A stretch of DNA of 64,000 bases, from contig OY759267.1 of NCBI GenBank assembly GCA_963662155.1, positions 33,522,976 to 33,586,975 on the forward strand. The letters run 5' to 3'. Of this stretch, positions 31,107 through 44,729 are shown one piece after another (position 1 is the first letter of the stretch; each line of letters begins with the position of its first letter). Both the position numbers and the translations under genes were made by a program. The notes beneath the pieces were generated by a model, which worked only from the letters and a program-made list of their open reading frames with translations, did no database searches and was not told where the DNA came from. Origin of the DNA: Lamellibrachia columna (taxonomy: Eukaryota > Annelida > Polychaeta > Sabellida > Siboglinidae).

Positions 31107-34036
31107 AATGTCCGACAACTCTGAAGGGGTAAGACCACTATAGACCTTCCAGTTTATTGTTTCACACGAAAATATAGTGTATTAAATTGTGATATTTGAA
31201 TTTAAATAATCTGTATGATGTGACATTAGTGCAATTGAACAGGCATGTTCACAAGTTTGTTTGTAGAAGCTATTGGCTTTGAAAAGGTGCATTTTTTAGA
31301 GTGTAACAGGCGGAGGGATTCATTTGAATTTTTCTTCTGTGCACCACGTGGGCGCATGAATGCATGGCTATGTTTGTTAAAATTGATGGGCATCGCACGT
31401 CGGGGCGTTTTAATAGAGCTGGAGGTATGCGGTTTTGACAAAACTTGGTCAGCATTTCAATGAGATGATGGCAGTTGCTGTAAAAAATAAGAATTTTTGA
31501 TGGTTATGTTTTCTTATCAAACAAAACGTTAAGTTTCAGGCACGACTTTTCACACTTATACTGCATACACACAATACCTGTGGTGGGAAAAGCGCGTGTC
31601 ACCTTCTCGTGGTTCCTACTGTGGATCATGACAGCAAACTTTGCTGTCGTGTGAACTAAGAACAGCGCACACTGGTACTATCTTGTAAACTGTGGATATT
31701 GTGTTTGTTTGTTTTATACTGAATGGCTTGGTGCTTGGTGAAGTCATATCGGTTGCTGACTCGAGACAGTAGGTGCATGGTTTTGTGTCCAAAGGGAAAT
31801 GTGGTTGATACCAACTAAATATTCGACAGCCACATAATTCACACAGCTTGACGTCTAAAATGATGGTAATATCGAGCCTGATTGTTATGAAAGAAACACA
31901 TATTTGGCTCGGTTGCATTATTGACAGTTGCAGTCCGACCCATGTTTGCTGCTGTGACCGACTGTGCAGCAGGAACATCGTCATGTGTTCGGGATGGTCT
32001 ACAACAACCTCCTATGCTGTCTCTGGTATTTCAAGAGGTAACTCTGACAGCCTAAACGACGTTGGTTAGTGCAATAAGGTAATGAACATAACAATTTACA
32101 TGCTTCCTGATATGCTGTCATTGATATCTCACTTTTTCCAGTGGGATAGTAGTTTTGTATGTTAATATGCTGAATCAAACCATAAGAATGTAGAATATTA
32201 TATTACATAACATAATAGCTATCACACGATCATGGGACCACTATCTGAATAAATTAATTAACATGGACAGTACATGTTCTCGCAATTTTAATTCCACATA
32301 TCCAAATTTGCTTCTTTCATAATTGTATACCTTGTGCAGATGTATATTGGGATATTAGAGCCGTTTTTGCAAATACCTGTCTTAAGAATTTACTTTGTTG
32401 TGTTTGACGTGTTATGTCATAAACTGTTGAAGAATAACAGCAGATTATTTGGTAACAACTTTTTGTTTGCGTCACTCATTATAATGGGAGTTTTTAGTTT
32501 TAGAAAATGTGATAGCTTTAATATATGCAATTCACAAGATAATCCATTTGTATGATGCCAACAGTGTACATTGCTGACAATCCTCGCTAATTGCTTTTGT
32601 AACAAATAAATGCAGTCAATATTTGTTTTGTAGGTGTTTCCCCACACTTCACAACAACATGAAACACAAATCAGGTACTGTGAATAGTATATTGTTTTAA
32701 GTGAGCATTTTTGTGTAGTAAATATTTTGCACTAGTATGCATAATTGCAATACTTTTCAAAGTTTCAAAGGTATCATCCTATTAAAACAACTAGAAATTT
32801 ACTTACATATGTCATTTCAATATCATTGATTTTTACATTAGTGCTGGCTTTTCGTAGTTACTAAATAGCATGACATTAATTTCCTACACATTATGTGATA
32901 ATTGATTACCTACAAACCACATAACCAATTAACCAAGTTGTTTGCCTGTCTTTGCTGAGTTCAACCGGGTCATTTGCTGAGCAAAAAAAATATTGGTGTC
33001 ATCAGCAAAAAAATTAAATTTAACAGTTATGAACTACATGTATGTAAAGCACCTTGATTGATCAGGCCCTGTATATCTACTTTATTATTATCATATGTAA
33101 GCATCACTTCTATCCAGCTACACTGTCTCAAACGACAGTGAGCACGAACATGAATGCAGAGTAATCACGGTTATACACAATCTTTACATTGCACATGATG
33201 CAACAGAGAGTTGTTCTGGACGGGGTACAAAGGCTAGGATCCCTTTCCGACAATTGTCTAGATATCAGTCGCACACCCTTAACGAACCCCCTTAACCCTC
33301 CTTTCATGATTCTAAAATGGATTGCAACACTCAGGATTAGGCACAGATGTTTTCTTTGGAGCCATCACCAGAGCCAGACTAACACCTAAGCCCAGGGTTT
33401 TATATACAATCAACCCTGTGGGATGGTAAATCCTATTGTAATGCACACAGCTGAGCATCAGTCCCCTGTCAGATCCATTGGGCTGATATGATACCTGTTA
33501 CCAGATCCTTGGGCCCTGTGCTGTGTATTACCCCTGACACTTCCACTGTCACAAAGATAAACAGAATGCCTCCAAGTGGGCTGTAATGTGAAACCCTCCC
33601 AGGCTGGCTGCAATATGATGCCAGCTAGTCTGATAAGAATGGTAACCTGTTAGCAAAATTGTAAAATTGCCACCATCCTAACTTCAAGTTGTTGTATCTC
33701 GAGAACTTACAATGGACCCATTCTAATTCTTTAATGGAACTTGTTGATGCAATGACCTTACTAATGGTCAAATTTGATTAAAATCAGAGTTTACTCATTT
33801 TGGGTCTATCAGGTCAAAAGTGAAGGCCAGTGACCTAAGTGACACTTGTAAAAACTTTTTTAACTGCCACATGAGTTTCTACTGTCAACAGTTGGAGACG
33901 AGTATCATTTCTGATCTGCTCCTCAAAAAAAAACAATGTATGGTACAAGATGAAATTGGTGTCTTAATTAGAGGAGAGGGGATAGCGGCTGTTTCTTTTA
34001 GTGTCACACATCAAATTATTTCGAAAAGAAACATGT

Positions 34037-34385
34037 TTAATCACAGGTCATAAGGGTGCTGATCTCGAGAGCATGATCACAGGTCATAAGGGTGCTGACT
34101 TCGTGGGCATGATTACAGGTCATAAAGGTGCTGACTTTGAGGGCATCACAAGTCATAAGGTTGCTGACCTTGACGGCATTATCACAGGTCATAAGGGTGC
34201 TGACCTCGAGGGCATGATCATGGGTCATAAGGTTGCTGACCTTGAGGGCATTATCACAGGTCATAAGGGTGCTGACCTCGAGGGCATGATCACGGGTCAT
34301 AAGGGTGCTGACTTTGAGGGCATGATCACAAGTCATAAAGGTGTTGACTTTGGGGGCATGATCACAGTTCATAAGGCTGCTGACT
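34037..34385. repeat. 36-bp minisatellite, array copy 1
   Basis: About ten units of ATCACAGGTCATAAGGGTGC plus TGACTTCGAGGGCATG. The period keeps a frame open (ITGHKGADFEGM repeats), which is not a protein signal. A looser GATCACAGTTCAGAAGG-type tail continues to about 34490. Confidence 0.94.
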
Positions 34386-35184
34386 GATTACTTTTCATAA
34401 GAGTGCTGACTTTGTTCAAAGTTCAGAACGGTGCTGACTTTGATCACAGTTCAGAAGGGTGCTGATTTTGATCACAGTTCGGAATATGAGTATTGTTGGT
34501 TACAGCACGAATGATGATGACAGATGTAATTCAAGTTTTATGTTGAGGGAACTCAAGTTAAGTAACGTAATAACATAATAATGCTTAAAGAACATTGTAT
34601 CAGAACCGACCAGATCAATTAACACCACCACATATTCACGAAAAGAGTACATACACGATTTGCTTCTACCATACTGTCAAATTATCATTTATAATTAATA
34701 AAAGATTATGAGGCACTGAGAAAATTTTCATCTGAATAGTAATACAGTACCGTATCTAAAACTATGGAAGTGCAGTTGCTTCAAAGATAACTTTAGAGTA
34801 CTTGAACATGCTTCAATTTTATTTTAGTGTTGTTTATGCATATACTTAATTTTTATTAATTAAATTAACTTAAATTTTTCCATCCCATGAGCACTGAACT
34901 TTATATTTTCAAGCTGTTCCTAGGAATATGGTAAACAATACAATGCATATGTAGAGTGACCCTTTTAGTTTCATACCCTTTTCTCCTTCCTTTAAGGGTT
35001 TTATATAACATGAATATACTAGCTGATTCAACAGCACCTACATTGCTGTATTCAAGGTTGATAGCTGCATACAATTCTTGACATTTCTCCCAAAATTCAA
35101 CAACTCTATTTTGAGTTGGGATGTAATGCATCCCTTATGGATGAATATATGCTAGGAGCTAAGGAACTAAACGTGGTTGAAAGG

Positions 35185-35360
35185 GTAAGTCTTCAGATGT
35201 TTCCTACTGACCTAACACTAACAGAGTGAATTCCAAAGAGTTGGTGCAACAACCGAGAAATCCCTGGTTACAATCTTTGTTTAAACTCTTGGAACAAAAA
35301 GTAGGTCAGAACTTGATTATTGAAGCTTTCTGGGCTTTCTTACAACAGTGGGCAATAAAT
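35185..35360 (-). mobile_element. L2/CR1-like LINE scrap, array copy 1
   Basis: The minus strand reads SSSDLLFVPRV and RDFSVVAPTLWNS, the same C-terminal RT region as 19183-19570, heavily degraded with stops and frameshifts. The second array copy is at 44554-44729. Confidence 0.75.
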
Positions 35361-35924
35361 GTAAATATGGATTGTGATTTGTTTAGGGACACAGGAAGCT
35401 GATTGTTCAATATTCATAAGATGCAACCATGTACACTCTCATGACTGAAATTATTAAATAGCATAGAAATTTTTACAATTTATATTTAATACCACTTAAA
35501 AGTCTCACTTCAATTGTTCAATCATTGCATGTTAGGAATATTCATTGCATATCAAGTATATTCATTAGTGTGATTTTGGTGCCCGTAAATTAGCCACCAC
35601 CAAATTCATGGTCTGGGTGGTTCACATTAATAGGGTCATCTCGTGGGTGGATAAATGGTTATTTAGGGTCTCGTGTTAAAAACATATGAGTAGGTCTTAG
35701 TAGTGTATTTACTTACCTAGTTGGTGCACTAGGCCACCATCTCAGTTGAAATAGGGCTTTGTATCACACTCTATATGGTTACCTTGCAATCTATTCTATA
35801 ATTTGTTATTTCGTATATATTGTAAATATTGAATCGGATGCAATCAAGCCAGTTTCTGATTACTTCTGTTGTAACAGTTGCATTGAAACTGATGATCGGC
35901 TAAACTTTAGCCCACATTGAAATC

Positions 35925-36200
35925 ACACGTACATTTACAGCAGAACACTGAATTCACACCAACTGATGTGTACCTTTGTTTTTTTTTTATAAAAGTGCTG
36001 AGAAAATTGTTGTAACCGGAATGATTACGTGTCCTCGATAGAACAACATGCATGTGTCGTTACAATTACGATACCAGAATAATTGCGACATAGAAACTGC
36101 GCTTCTAAGTGAGGATTTCTACGTCATTGATGGCGTTGACATGTGTGAATGAGTGGAGCTGCTGAAAATTATCTGATGCAAACAGGACAACAATGCCTGT
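35925..36200 (-). repeat. dispersed repeat, inverted relative to 61745-62030
   Basis: The reverse complement shares CATGCATGTTGTTCTATCGAG-type strings, GCATCAGATAATTTTCAGCA and TACATTTACAGCAGAACACT with 61745-62030, at roughly 80-85 percent identity by eye. The second array copy is at 45294-45569. No recognisable protein. Confidence 0.8.
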
Positions 36201-36982
36201 CGTGGTTCGTTGCCAACTCTTCCAGCACAGACAAAAGACCACGTTGCTTAATTGCTGTTTACGAGCCAGCATGCGGGCAGTTCTTGCATTTAGCATGTGT
36301 TACATAACAATCGATGCGAAGTGGTCTGTTTCAACACACATGGTTTGTCCATAGCACACACTACGTGCTTCACGTGGACTTCTCTGTAACAGCTGATTTC
36401 AGCTAAATCGGTTGAAGTGCGTTGCGTTGACAGCCAGTCAGACGAAATAGGTGAAAAAGAGGTGATACGAAACAGCTACTACGAAAACAAACGGTGCATC
36501 ATAAACAGCGACTTTATGACCTAACAGAATGCGGAATACCACCGAAGAAGTGTCACTGATTTGAACACAATTTCGGCCTCGATTCTCTAGGTTTGTGAAT
36601 ACACGTTATTTGGCTTTGTAGATCAATAATATATATTCTGTGGAATACACATATTTGATATAGTATTAATGTTGATACATATGCCGTTTCTGCTCGGATT
36701 CTACAAACAATTGGCCATTCATATGGAGTTATGATTAATGTATTGGGACACGTTAATTACTAATGACAACTATATTTCTCTTCTTCTGATGCAACTCATG
36801 ATTATGTATTAACCGCTTCCAAAATGTGACTAGATTGTGGCCGCACTGGAGAGTTCTAGTGATGTAGCCCTAGTACGAGTCTATATTAGGTAGAATGTCG
36901 GATTTGCGTACTTTAGCAGGTTCATGTAGGCCCTATGTTGAATGGATATATTATTTGTTCTTCAATTGGATGGAGACGACAC

Positions 36983-37400
36983 ACTTTCTAAGCATTTGAC
37001 TGATTGTTGGCTAACGTAACTGTTGTGCGCATTTGTTGCACAAAGTAACGGCGATGGGAATGATTATATTCATAGATATTAAACAGAGAATACCATTTAA
37101 TACAACTGTTCGATGATACTGTAGACAAAATAATAAACTTTTTCCACGTGTAGTGTGTTGCATTCCCAAGGTGCTGTGCTGGCTACGACGGGGACTGTTG
37201 TTTTTTACACTTTCTAAGAATTTTGACTGACTATTGGCTAACGTAACTGTTACGCGCATTTGTTTCACAAAGTAACGGCGATGTGAATGAATAGATTCAT
37301 AGATAATAAACAGATACTGCCATTTAATACAACTGTTCGATGATACTGTTGGCAAAATAATAAACGTTTTCCACTTGTCTTATGTTGCATTCCCAAGGTA
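36983..37400. repeat. tandem duplication of about 225 bp, array copy 1
   Basis: ACTTTCTAAGCATTTGACTG through TTGCATTCCCAAGGT (36983-37173) is repeated at about 37207-37399 with some divergence. The second array copy is at 46352-46768. Confidence 0.88.
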
Positions 37401-37440
37401 CAGGTTATTGATGACAGTTAACGGGCCGACGTTGTTGTAG

Positions 37441-37477
37441 GCGCCATCTTAGAGTGAGCACTTCCGGCGCATGCGCA
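37441..37477 (+). promoter_or_regulatory. YY1/ETS/NRF1-like promoter cluster, array copy 1
   Basis: Within 37 bp lie GCGCCATCTT (YY1-like), CTTCCGG (ETS) and GCGCATGCGCA (NRF1 palindrome). This combination is typical of animal housekeeping promoters and often bidirectional. It sits in otherwise AT-rich DNA 1.2 kb upstream of the ATG exon at 38663. No CpG island is apparent. Confidence 0.55.
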
Positions 37478-38662
37478 TAATTTCCACCACTGAATCTGCA
37501 TAATTAAATATCAATAACATAGATTAGTAATATTACTGATGCATGTTATACATTTTGCAGTATTACAACTCGAACTAAGTCATATAAGAAACATTCTAAT
37601 GAATAAATTGTTTATTTAAATGTTGTTATAACAGAAAAACGTAAAGTGAACATGTTTCAAGAGTTCACACCACAAATTCGGCCGGATGGGTTTACCAACT
37701 ATATAAACGGGTAGACGTGTTGTCATAAGAGGTTGCTAGCTCAACACATAGGGGTTGTCAGTAGTTTGGGTGGAGGACTACATCATGGTCTGGGGGGCGA
37801 CAAACCTCTCCCCTGAGAGCTGCTCGATACGCAACTATAAGAGATTCGGTGACTGTGGATTGGTCTCTCCACCGACCGATAGGAGGTGCAACCAAATAGC
37901 TGATAATGGCTAAGTGTCACTCACGTCATTGGTCTCTTATTTTTTAAACAAAAGAATATCGATCGTTATATATTCAGATTCGGTTTATTATTCTCGATTC
38001 GCATTAGTTGATCAATCGGCATCAGTTTTATTGTCATCGTACCAAATGTCTGCCAATCCTTAATCAATTACATGTAAATTATTACGTTGATTTCCTTCCT
38101 TGCATTTTAGTAACTCGATGCTTTCATTATATTACTCTACGTCACTTCCAAAACAAAAAGGCTATATAATGTTAGTGTTTTATGGCACTCCATAGAGCAC
38201 TATGTGATGATGGCGCTATGTAGATATCATATTTTATTATTATTATTATTTTGTTGGTGACGTTCTCGAAACACCAGTGCCAGCAGCATATTAATATTTT
38301 ACGAAAACTCCCAATTTGTTGGAGGTATGTGATTTTGACGAAACTTAACTTGTTCACACATTGGCAGCACAGTAGCAGTGAATGTCATGAAGTTGTAGGA
38401 TTTTTGATGGTCAAGTTTTCTACTAATCATGCAAAACGTTAACGTGACCACCAAGGGAAAATCTGCAGTTGTTCTGTTACTACAATTTAATAATAGGACA
38501 AAACTGCTGGCCTCGACAATTTGAGAATGTGCCATGTTTTTAATTAATCCGCCGCCAAATCATGTGTGACATAGTTTTAGTTGAGGTACTTAGTCGTTTA
38601 ACTATGCGTTGTGAGGCTGATGTGTTGTGTTTCGTGCTTCTAACAGGGCACTGGCGGTAAAG

Positions 38663-38706
38663 ATGGCCCTCCTGGCGGACAATTCAGAAGAACGGCAATT
38701 TATCCG
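38663..38706 (+). CDS. putative ATG-containing exon, copy 2
   Basis: MALLADNSEERQFIR then a GTAGGT donor, followed by locally CpG-rich DNA (GGACGCGCGAGGTTAGGCGA). The ATG context AAAGATGG is favourable. A TTCTAACAG just upstream could be a splice acceptor, making this a second exon. The promoter-like cluster at 37441-37477 lies 1.2 kb upstream on the same strand. No downstream exon was recognised. Confidence 0.4.
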
Positions 38707-39143
38707 GTAGGTGGACGCGCGAGGTTAGGCGAAGACGCGTAAAGAAAGTTATTGCTCAATTTTGTTATTGTTACTGCGAAATTCGTATTTTTAGTTGTTT
38801 CGACATATGGACTGTTAGAAAACGAATATGGAGTTCCTACGGAAGTGCAGTATGCGCTTATTATTCTGCTCAAATTCGATATCGCCATATTATCGCCCCC
38901 ATTTTCATACTGGAGGTGATTTTGCACCAGAAATAACGCAAATAGTCGCATGAACACCTTACCCTGAATCACTGGCACTGCCATCAAGACTAGCGATGTC
39001 CGACAACTCTAAAGGGGTAAGACCACTATAGACCTTACAGTTTATTGTTCCAAACGAAAATATAGTGTATTAAATTGGCCACTCTTCCTCCTTTAGTCTT
39101 TACTAATCGGAGCTTTGCTTGTCTAAAATTTTCGCAGTAGAGA

Positions 39144-39936
39144 TTCCCCCGCTCCATAATTCAGCCTGTCAGTGGCTGCACAATTTATTCTGTATGTATA
39201 GAGCCACAATATCCTGGCAGCGACTTTGTTGTTCTACTACGACCCCTATTGTTTGTGATGCATTTTGCCCAGTATGATAAGACCCAGTGATTCTCGCTTA
39301 GCTATATCTGCTGTCCATGGATGTGGTTACTGGAGCATCTTCAGGTAATCCTCGTAGCGTATTAATTGTCTTCATGTGGTCACGCCTTTTCGCCAAGTCT
39401 GCCAAAGTCATAGTTGCTGTCGCATTGTCAACTTTGTTTGCAGTCCGTTGCATGCTACTTCGGTACGGTGGTGGTACATCTAAGCTAGCAATTATCACAC
39501 ATGCACTGTAAATCTAGGAACAGCACACAATTAACTGTCAATAAGGGACGCATGCTCTGCAATGCACTCGTTATACATCTGTGTTGTTTTGTCTCTATGC
39601 ATAATACGCATTTCTAATTGTGAGTCATCTTTCTTCAGGTATGTCGTTGTCAAGTCATCAGCAACACGTTTCTTCGGTCTCATGAGTTTGGCGCCATCCG
39701 ATTTGCTCTCAGCATCTGGGATTTCGATGAGTCCACCTGGTGTAACTTTGGCGACTCTTGTGAATTCGGCTTGCGTGAGTCTTGGCATCCACATGCTTGG
39801 TGTGGAATTGTCTGCTACGTCTTTCTTGGACGTGTGCACAGTGTGCCCTTTCTGAAAGCCACATCTCCTCACATTTTTGGCTATTCGGAACTTCACTTTT
39901 CTTCTCCATGCTGATATCTGTATCAGAGTCAAACAC
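39144..39936 (-). pseudogene. degenerate Mutator-like transposase, array copy 2
   Basis: Same sequence and lesions as 29775-30567; the segment ending SMESRYS in copy 1 reads SMDSRYS here. Confidence 0.68.
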
Positions 39937-40022
39937 TTTTACTATGTTTTGAATGTTTAAATGTTTTTCTTCGATTTGGTATAACTTTCGTGCCGGTTTG
40001 TGAGATGTCGGAAATTAATTAG

Positions 40023-40475
40023 GGCACGGACCACAGTCAGAATCCATCCACCATTACATACATAAAGAATCCCAAGGAAAAAATTAATTGTGCAGATAGG
40101 GTTTATTTGTGAGAGCAGAAATTGTGTGGATGAGGGAGTGGAAGTGATGTTCTTGTGCACAGTAGCATATAAGCTTTGAAATGATGCCATTTGTCAGTAG
40201 GTATGCCAGTTGCGTAAGGACACAGTGGCTGTTAGGCAGGATGTACTCATATTTGGGAAACCGGAGAATTTCATGGCAGAAATGCAGGGGCCTCATGCTT
40301 TGAAGCAATTTATGCGAAAAGGAGGTATGTCATTTTCACGAATTTCACACACCAGGTGTCTTAGTGGGTCTGTAATTTTCTGTGAATTTCAAAAAAAATT
40401 GTAGGATAAATTTTCAATGTAGATGCAAGAACGTTATAATGGTCGTCTATGGGAAAAGTGACCGTGGTCCGTGCC
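40023..40475. mobile_element. MITE, array copy 2
   Basis: Copy of 30654-31106 carried by the array; not an independent insertion. Confidence 0.7.
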
Positions 40476-43405
40476 AATGTCCGACAACTCTGAAGGGGTA
40501 AGACCACTATAGACCTTCCAGTTTATTGTTTCACACGAAAATATAGTGTATTAAATTGTGATATTTTAATTTAAATAATCTGTATGATGTGACATTAGTG
40601 CAATTGAACAGGCATGTTCACAAGTTTGTTTGTAGAAGCTATTGGCTTTGAAAAGGTGCATTTTTTAGAGTGTAACAGGCGGAGGGATTCATTTGAATTT
40701 TTCTTCTGTGCACCACGTGGGCGCATGAATGCATGGCTATGTTTGTTAAAATTGATGGGCATCGCACGTCGGGGCGTTTTAATAGAGCTGGAGGTATGCG
40801 GTTTTGACAAAACTTGGTCAGCATTTCAATGAGATGATGGCAGTTGCTGTAAAAAATAAGAATTTTTGATGGTTGTGTTTTCTTATCAAACAAAACGTTA
40901 AGTTTCAGGCACAACTTTTCACACTTATACTGCATACACACAATACCTGTGGTGGGAAAAGCGCGTGTCACCTTCTCGTGGTTCCTACTGTGGATCACGA
41001 CAGCAAACTTTGCTGTCGTGTGAACTAAGAACAGCGCACACTGGTACTATCTTGTAAACTGTGGATATTGTGTTTGTTTGTTTTATACTGAATGGCTTGG
41101 TGCTTGGTGAAGTCATATCGGTTGCTGACTCGAGACAGTAGGTGCACGGTTTTGTGTCCAAAGGGAAATGTGGTTGATACCAACTAAATATTCGACAGCC
41201 ACATAATTCACACAGCTTGACGTCTAAAATGATGGTAATATCGAGCCTGATTGTTATGAAAGAAACACATATTTGGCTCGGTTGCATTATTGACAGTTGC
41301 AGTCCGACCCATGTTTGCTGCTGTGACCGACTGTGCAGCAGGAACATCGTCATGTGTTCGGGATGGTCTACAACAACCTCCTTTGCTGTCTCTGGTATTT
41401 CAAGAGGTAACTCTGACAGCCTAAACGACGTTGGTTAGTGCAATAAGGTAATGAACATAACAATTTACATGCTTCCTGATATGCTGTCATTGATATCTCA
41501 CTTTTTCCAGTGGGATAGTAGTTTTGTATGTTAATATGCTGAATCAAACCATAAGAATGTAGAATATTATATTACATAACATAATAGCTATCACACGATC
41601 ATGGGACCACTATCTGAATAAATTAATTAACATGGACAGTACATGTTCTCGCAATTTTAATTCCACATATCCAAATTTGCTTCTTTCATAATTGTATACC
41701 TTGTGCAGATGTATATTTGGATATTAGAGCCGTTTTTGCAAATACCTGTCTTAAGAATTTACTTTGTTGTGTTTGACGTGTTATGTCATAAACTGTTGAA
41801 GAATAACAGCAGATTATTTGGTAACAACTTTTTGTTTGCGTCACTCATTATAATGGGAGTTTTTAGTTTTAGAAAATGTGATAGCTTTAATATATGCAAT
41901 TCACAAGATAATCCATTTGTATGATGCCAACAGTGTACATTGCTGACAATCCTCGCTAATTGCTTTTGTAACAAATAAATGCAGTCAATATTTGTTTTGT
42001 AGGTGTTTCCCCACACTTCACAACAACATGAAACACAAATCAGGTACTGTGAATAGTATATTGTTTTAAGTGAGCATTTTTGTGTAGTAAATATTTTGCA
42101 CTAGTATGCATAATTGCAATACTTTTCAAAGTTTCAAAGGTATCATCCTATTAAAACAACTAGAAATTTACTTACATATGTCATTTCAATATCATTGATT
42201 TTTACATTAGTGCTGGCTTTTCGTAGTTACTAAATAGCATGACATTAATTTCCTACACATTATGTGATAATTGATTAACTACAAACCACATAACCAATTA
42301 ACCAAGTTGTTTGCCTGTCTTTGCTGAGTTCAACCGGGTCATTTGCTGAGCAAAAAAAATATTGGTGTCATCAGCAAAAAAATTAAATTTAACAGTTATG
42401 AACTACATGTATGTAAAGCACCTTGATTGATCAGGCCCTGTATATCTACTTTATTATTATCATATGTAAGCATCACTTCTATCCAGCTACACTGTCTCAA
42501 ACGACAGTGAGCACGAACATGAATGCAGAGTAATCACGGTTATACACAATCTTTACATTGCACATGATGCAACAGAGAGTTGTTCTGGAAGGGGTACAAA
42601 GGCTAGGATCCCTTTCCGACAATTGTCTAGATATCAGTCGCACACCCTTAACGAACCCCCTTAACCCTCCTTTCATGATTCTAAAATGGATTGCAACACT
42701 CAGGATTATTCACAGATGTTTTCTTTGGAGCCATCACCAGAGCCAGACTAACACCTAAGCCCAGGGTTTTATATACAATCAACCCTGTGGGATTGTAAAT
42801 CCTATTGTAATGCACACAGCTGAGCATCAGTCCCCTGTCAGATCCATTGGGCTGATGTGATACCTGTTACCAGATCCTTGGGCCCTGTGCTGTGTATTAC
42901 CCCTGACACTTCCACTGTCACAAAGATAAACAGAATGCCTCCAAGTGGGCTGTAATGTGAAACCCTCCCAGGCTGGCTGCAATATGATGCCAGCTAGTCT
43001 GATAAGAATGGTAACCTGTTAGCAAAATTGTAAAATTGCCACCATCCTAACTTCAAGTTGTTGTATCTCGAGAACTTACAATGGACCCATTCTAATTCTT
43101 TAATGGAACTTGTTGATGCAATGACCTTACTAATGGTCAAATTTGATTAAAATCAGAGTTTACTCATTTTGGGTCTATCAGGTCAAAAGTGAAGGCCAGT
43201 GACCTAAGTGACACTTGTAAAAACTTTTTTAACTGCCACATGAGTTTCTACTGTCAACAGTTGGAGACGAGTATCATTTCTGATCTGCTCCTCAAAAAAA
43301 AACAATGTATGGTACAAGATGAAATTGGTGTCTTAATTAGAGGAGAGGGGATAGCGGCTGTTTCTTTTAGTGTCACACATCAAATTATTTCGAAAAGAAA
43401 CATGT

Positions 43406-43754
43406 TTAATCACAGGTCATAAGGGTGCTGATCTCGAGAGCATGATCACAGGTCATAAGGGTGCTGACTTCGTGGGCATGATTACAGGTCATAAAGGTGC
43501 TGACTTTGAGGGCATCACAAGTCATAAGGTTGCTGACCTTGACGGCATTATCACAGGTCATAAGGGTGCTGACCTCGAGGGCATGATCATGGGTCATAAG
43601 GTTGCTGACCTTGAGGGCATTATCACAGGTCATAAGGGTGCTGACCTCGAGGGCATGATCACGGGTCATAAGGGTGCTGACTTTGAGGGCATGATCACAA
43701 GTCATAAAGGTGTTGACTTTGGGGGCATGATCACAGTTCATAAGGCTGCTGACT
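43406..43754. repeat. 36-bp minisatellite, array copy 2
   Basis: Same unit number and variants as copy 1, so the minisatellite has not changed length since the 9.37-kb amplification. That is notable for a normally unstable sequence. Confidence 0.94.
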
Positions 43755-44553
43755 GATTACTTTTCATAAGAGTGCTGACTTTGTTCAAAGTTCAGAACGG
43801 TGCTGACTTTGATCACAGTTCAGAAGGGTGCTGATTTTGATCACAGTTCGGAATATGAGTATTGTTGGTTACAGCACGAATGATGATGACAGATGTAATT
43901 CAAGTTTTATGTTGAGGGAACTCAAGTTAAGTACCGTAATAACATAATAATGCTTAAAGAACATTGTATCAGAACCGACCAGATCAATTAACACCACCAC
44001 ATATTCACGAAAAGAGTACATACACGATTTGCTTCTACCATACTGTCAAATTATCATTTATAATTAATAAAAGATTATGAGGCACTGAGAAAATTTTCAT
44101 CTGAATAGTAATACAGTACCGTATCTAAAACTATGGAAGTGCAGTTGCTTCAAAGATAACTTTAGAGTACTTGAACATGCTTCAATTTTATTTTAGTGTT
44201 GTTTATGCATATACTTAATTTTTATTAATTAAATTAACTTAAATTTTTCCATCCCATGAGCACTGAACTTTATATTTTCAAGCTGTTCCTAGGAATATGG
44301 TAAACAATACAATGCATATGTAGAGTGACCCTTTTAGTTTCATACCCTTTTCTCCTTCCTTTAAGGGTTTTATATAACATGAATATACTAGCTGATTCAA
44401 CAGCACCTACATTGCTGTATTCAAGGTTGATAGCTGCATACAATTCTTGACATTTCTCCCAAAATTCAACAACTCTATTTTGAGTTGGGATGTAATGCAT
44501 CCCTTATGGATGAATATATGCTAGGAGCTAAGGAACTAAACGTGGTTGAAAGG

Positions 44554-44729
44554 GTAAGTCTTCAGATGTTTCCTACTGACCTAACACTAACAGAGTGAAT
44601 TCCAAAGAGTTGGTGCAACAACCGAGAAATCCCTGGTTACAATCTTTGTTTAAACTCTTGGAACAAAAAGTAGGTCAGAACTTGATTATTGAAGCTTTCT
44701 GGGCTTTCTTACAACAGTGGGCAATAAAT
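44554..44729 (-). mobile_element. L2/CR1-like LINE scrap, array copy 2
   Basis: Duplicate of 35185-35360 carried by the array. Confidence 0.75.

Larger units (their letters stand above)
29294..38662 (+). repeat. 9.37-kb tandem array, unit 1
   Basis: Sequence from 29294 recurs from 38663 with an offset of 9369 bp across its whole length, with only scattered substitutions and tiny indels (well over 99 percent identity by eye). Contents in order: putative exon at the edge, 85-bp direct repeat, degenerate Mutator-like transposase (minus), MITE, second 85-bp repeat, 36-bp minisatellite, LINE scrap, dispersed repeat, 220-bp tandem duplication and promoter-like cluster. Unit 1 differs from units 2 and 3 at several shared sites (for example CCG versus CGG at 29327). 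Confidence 0.95.
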
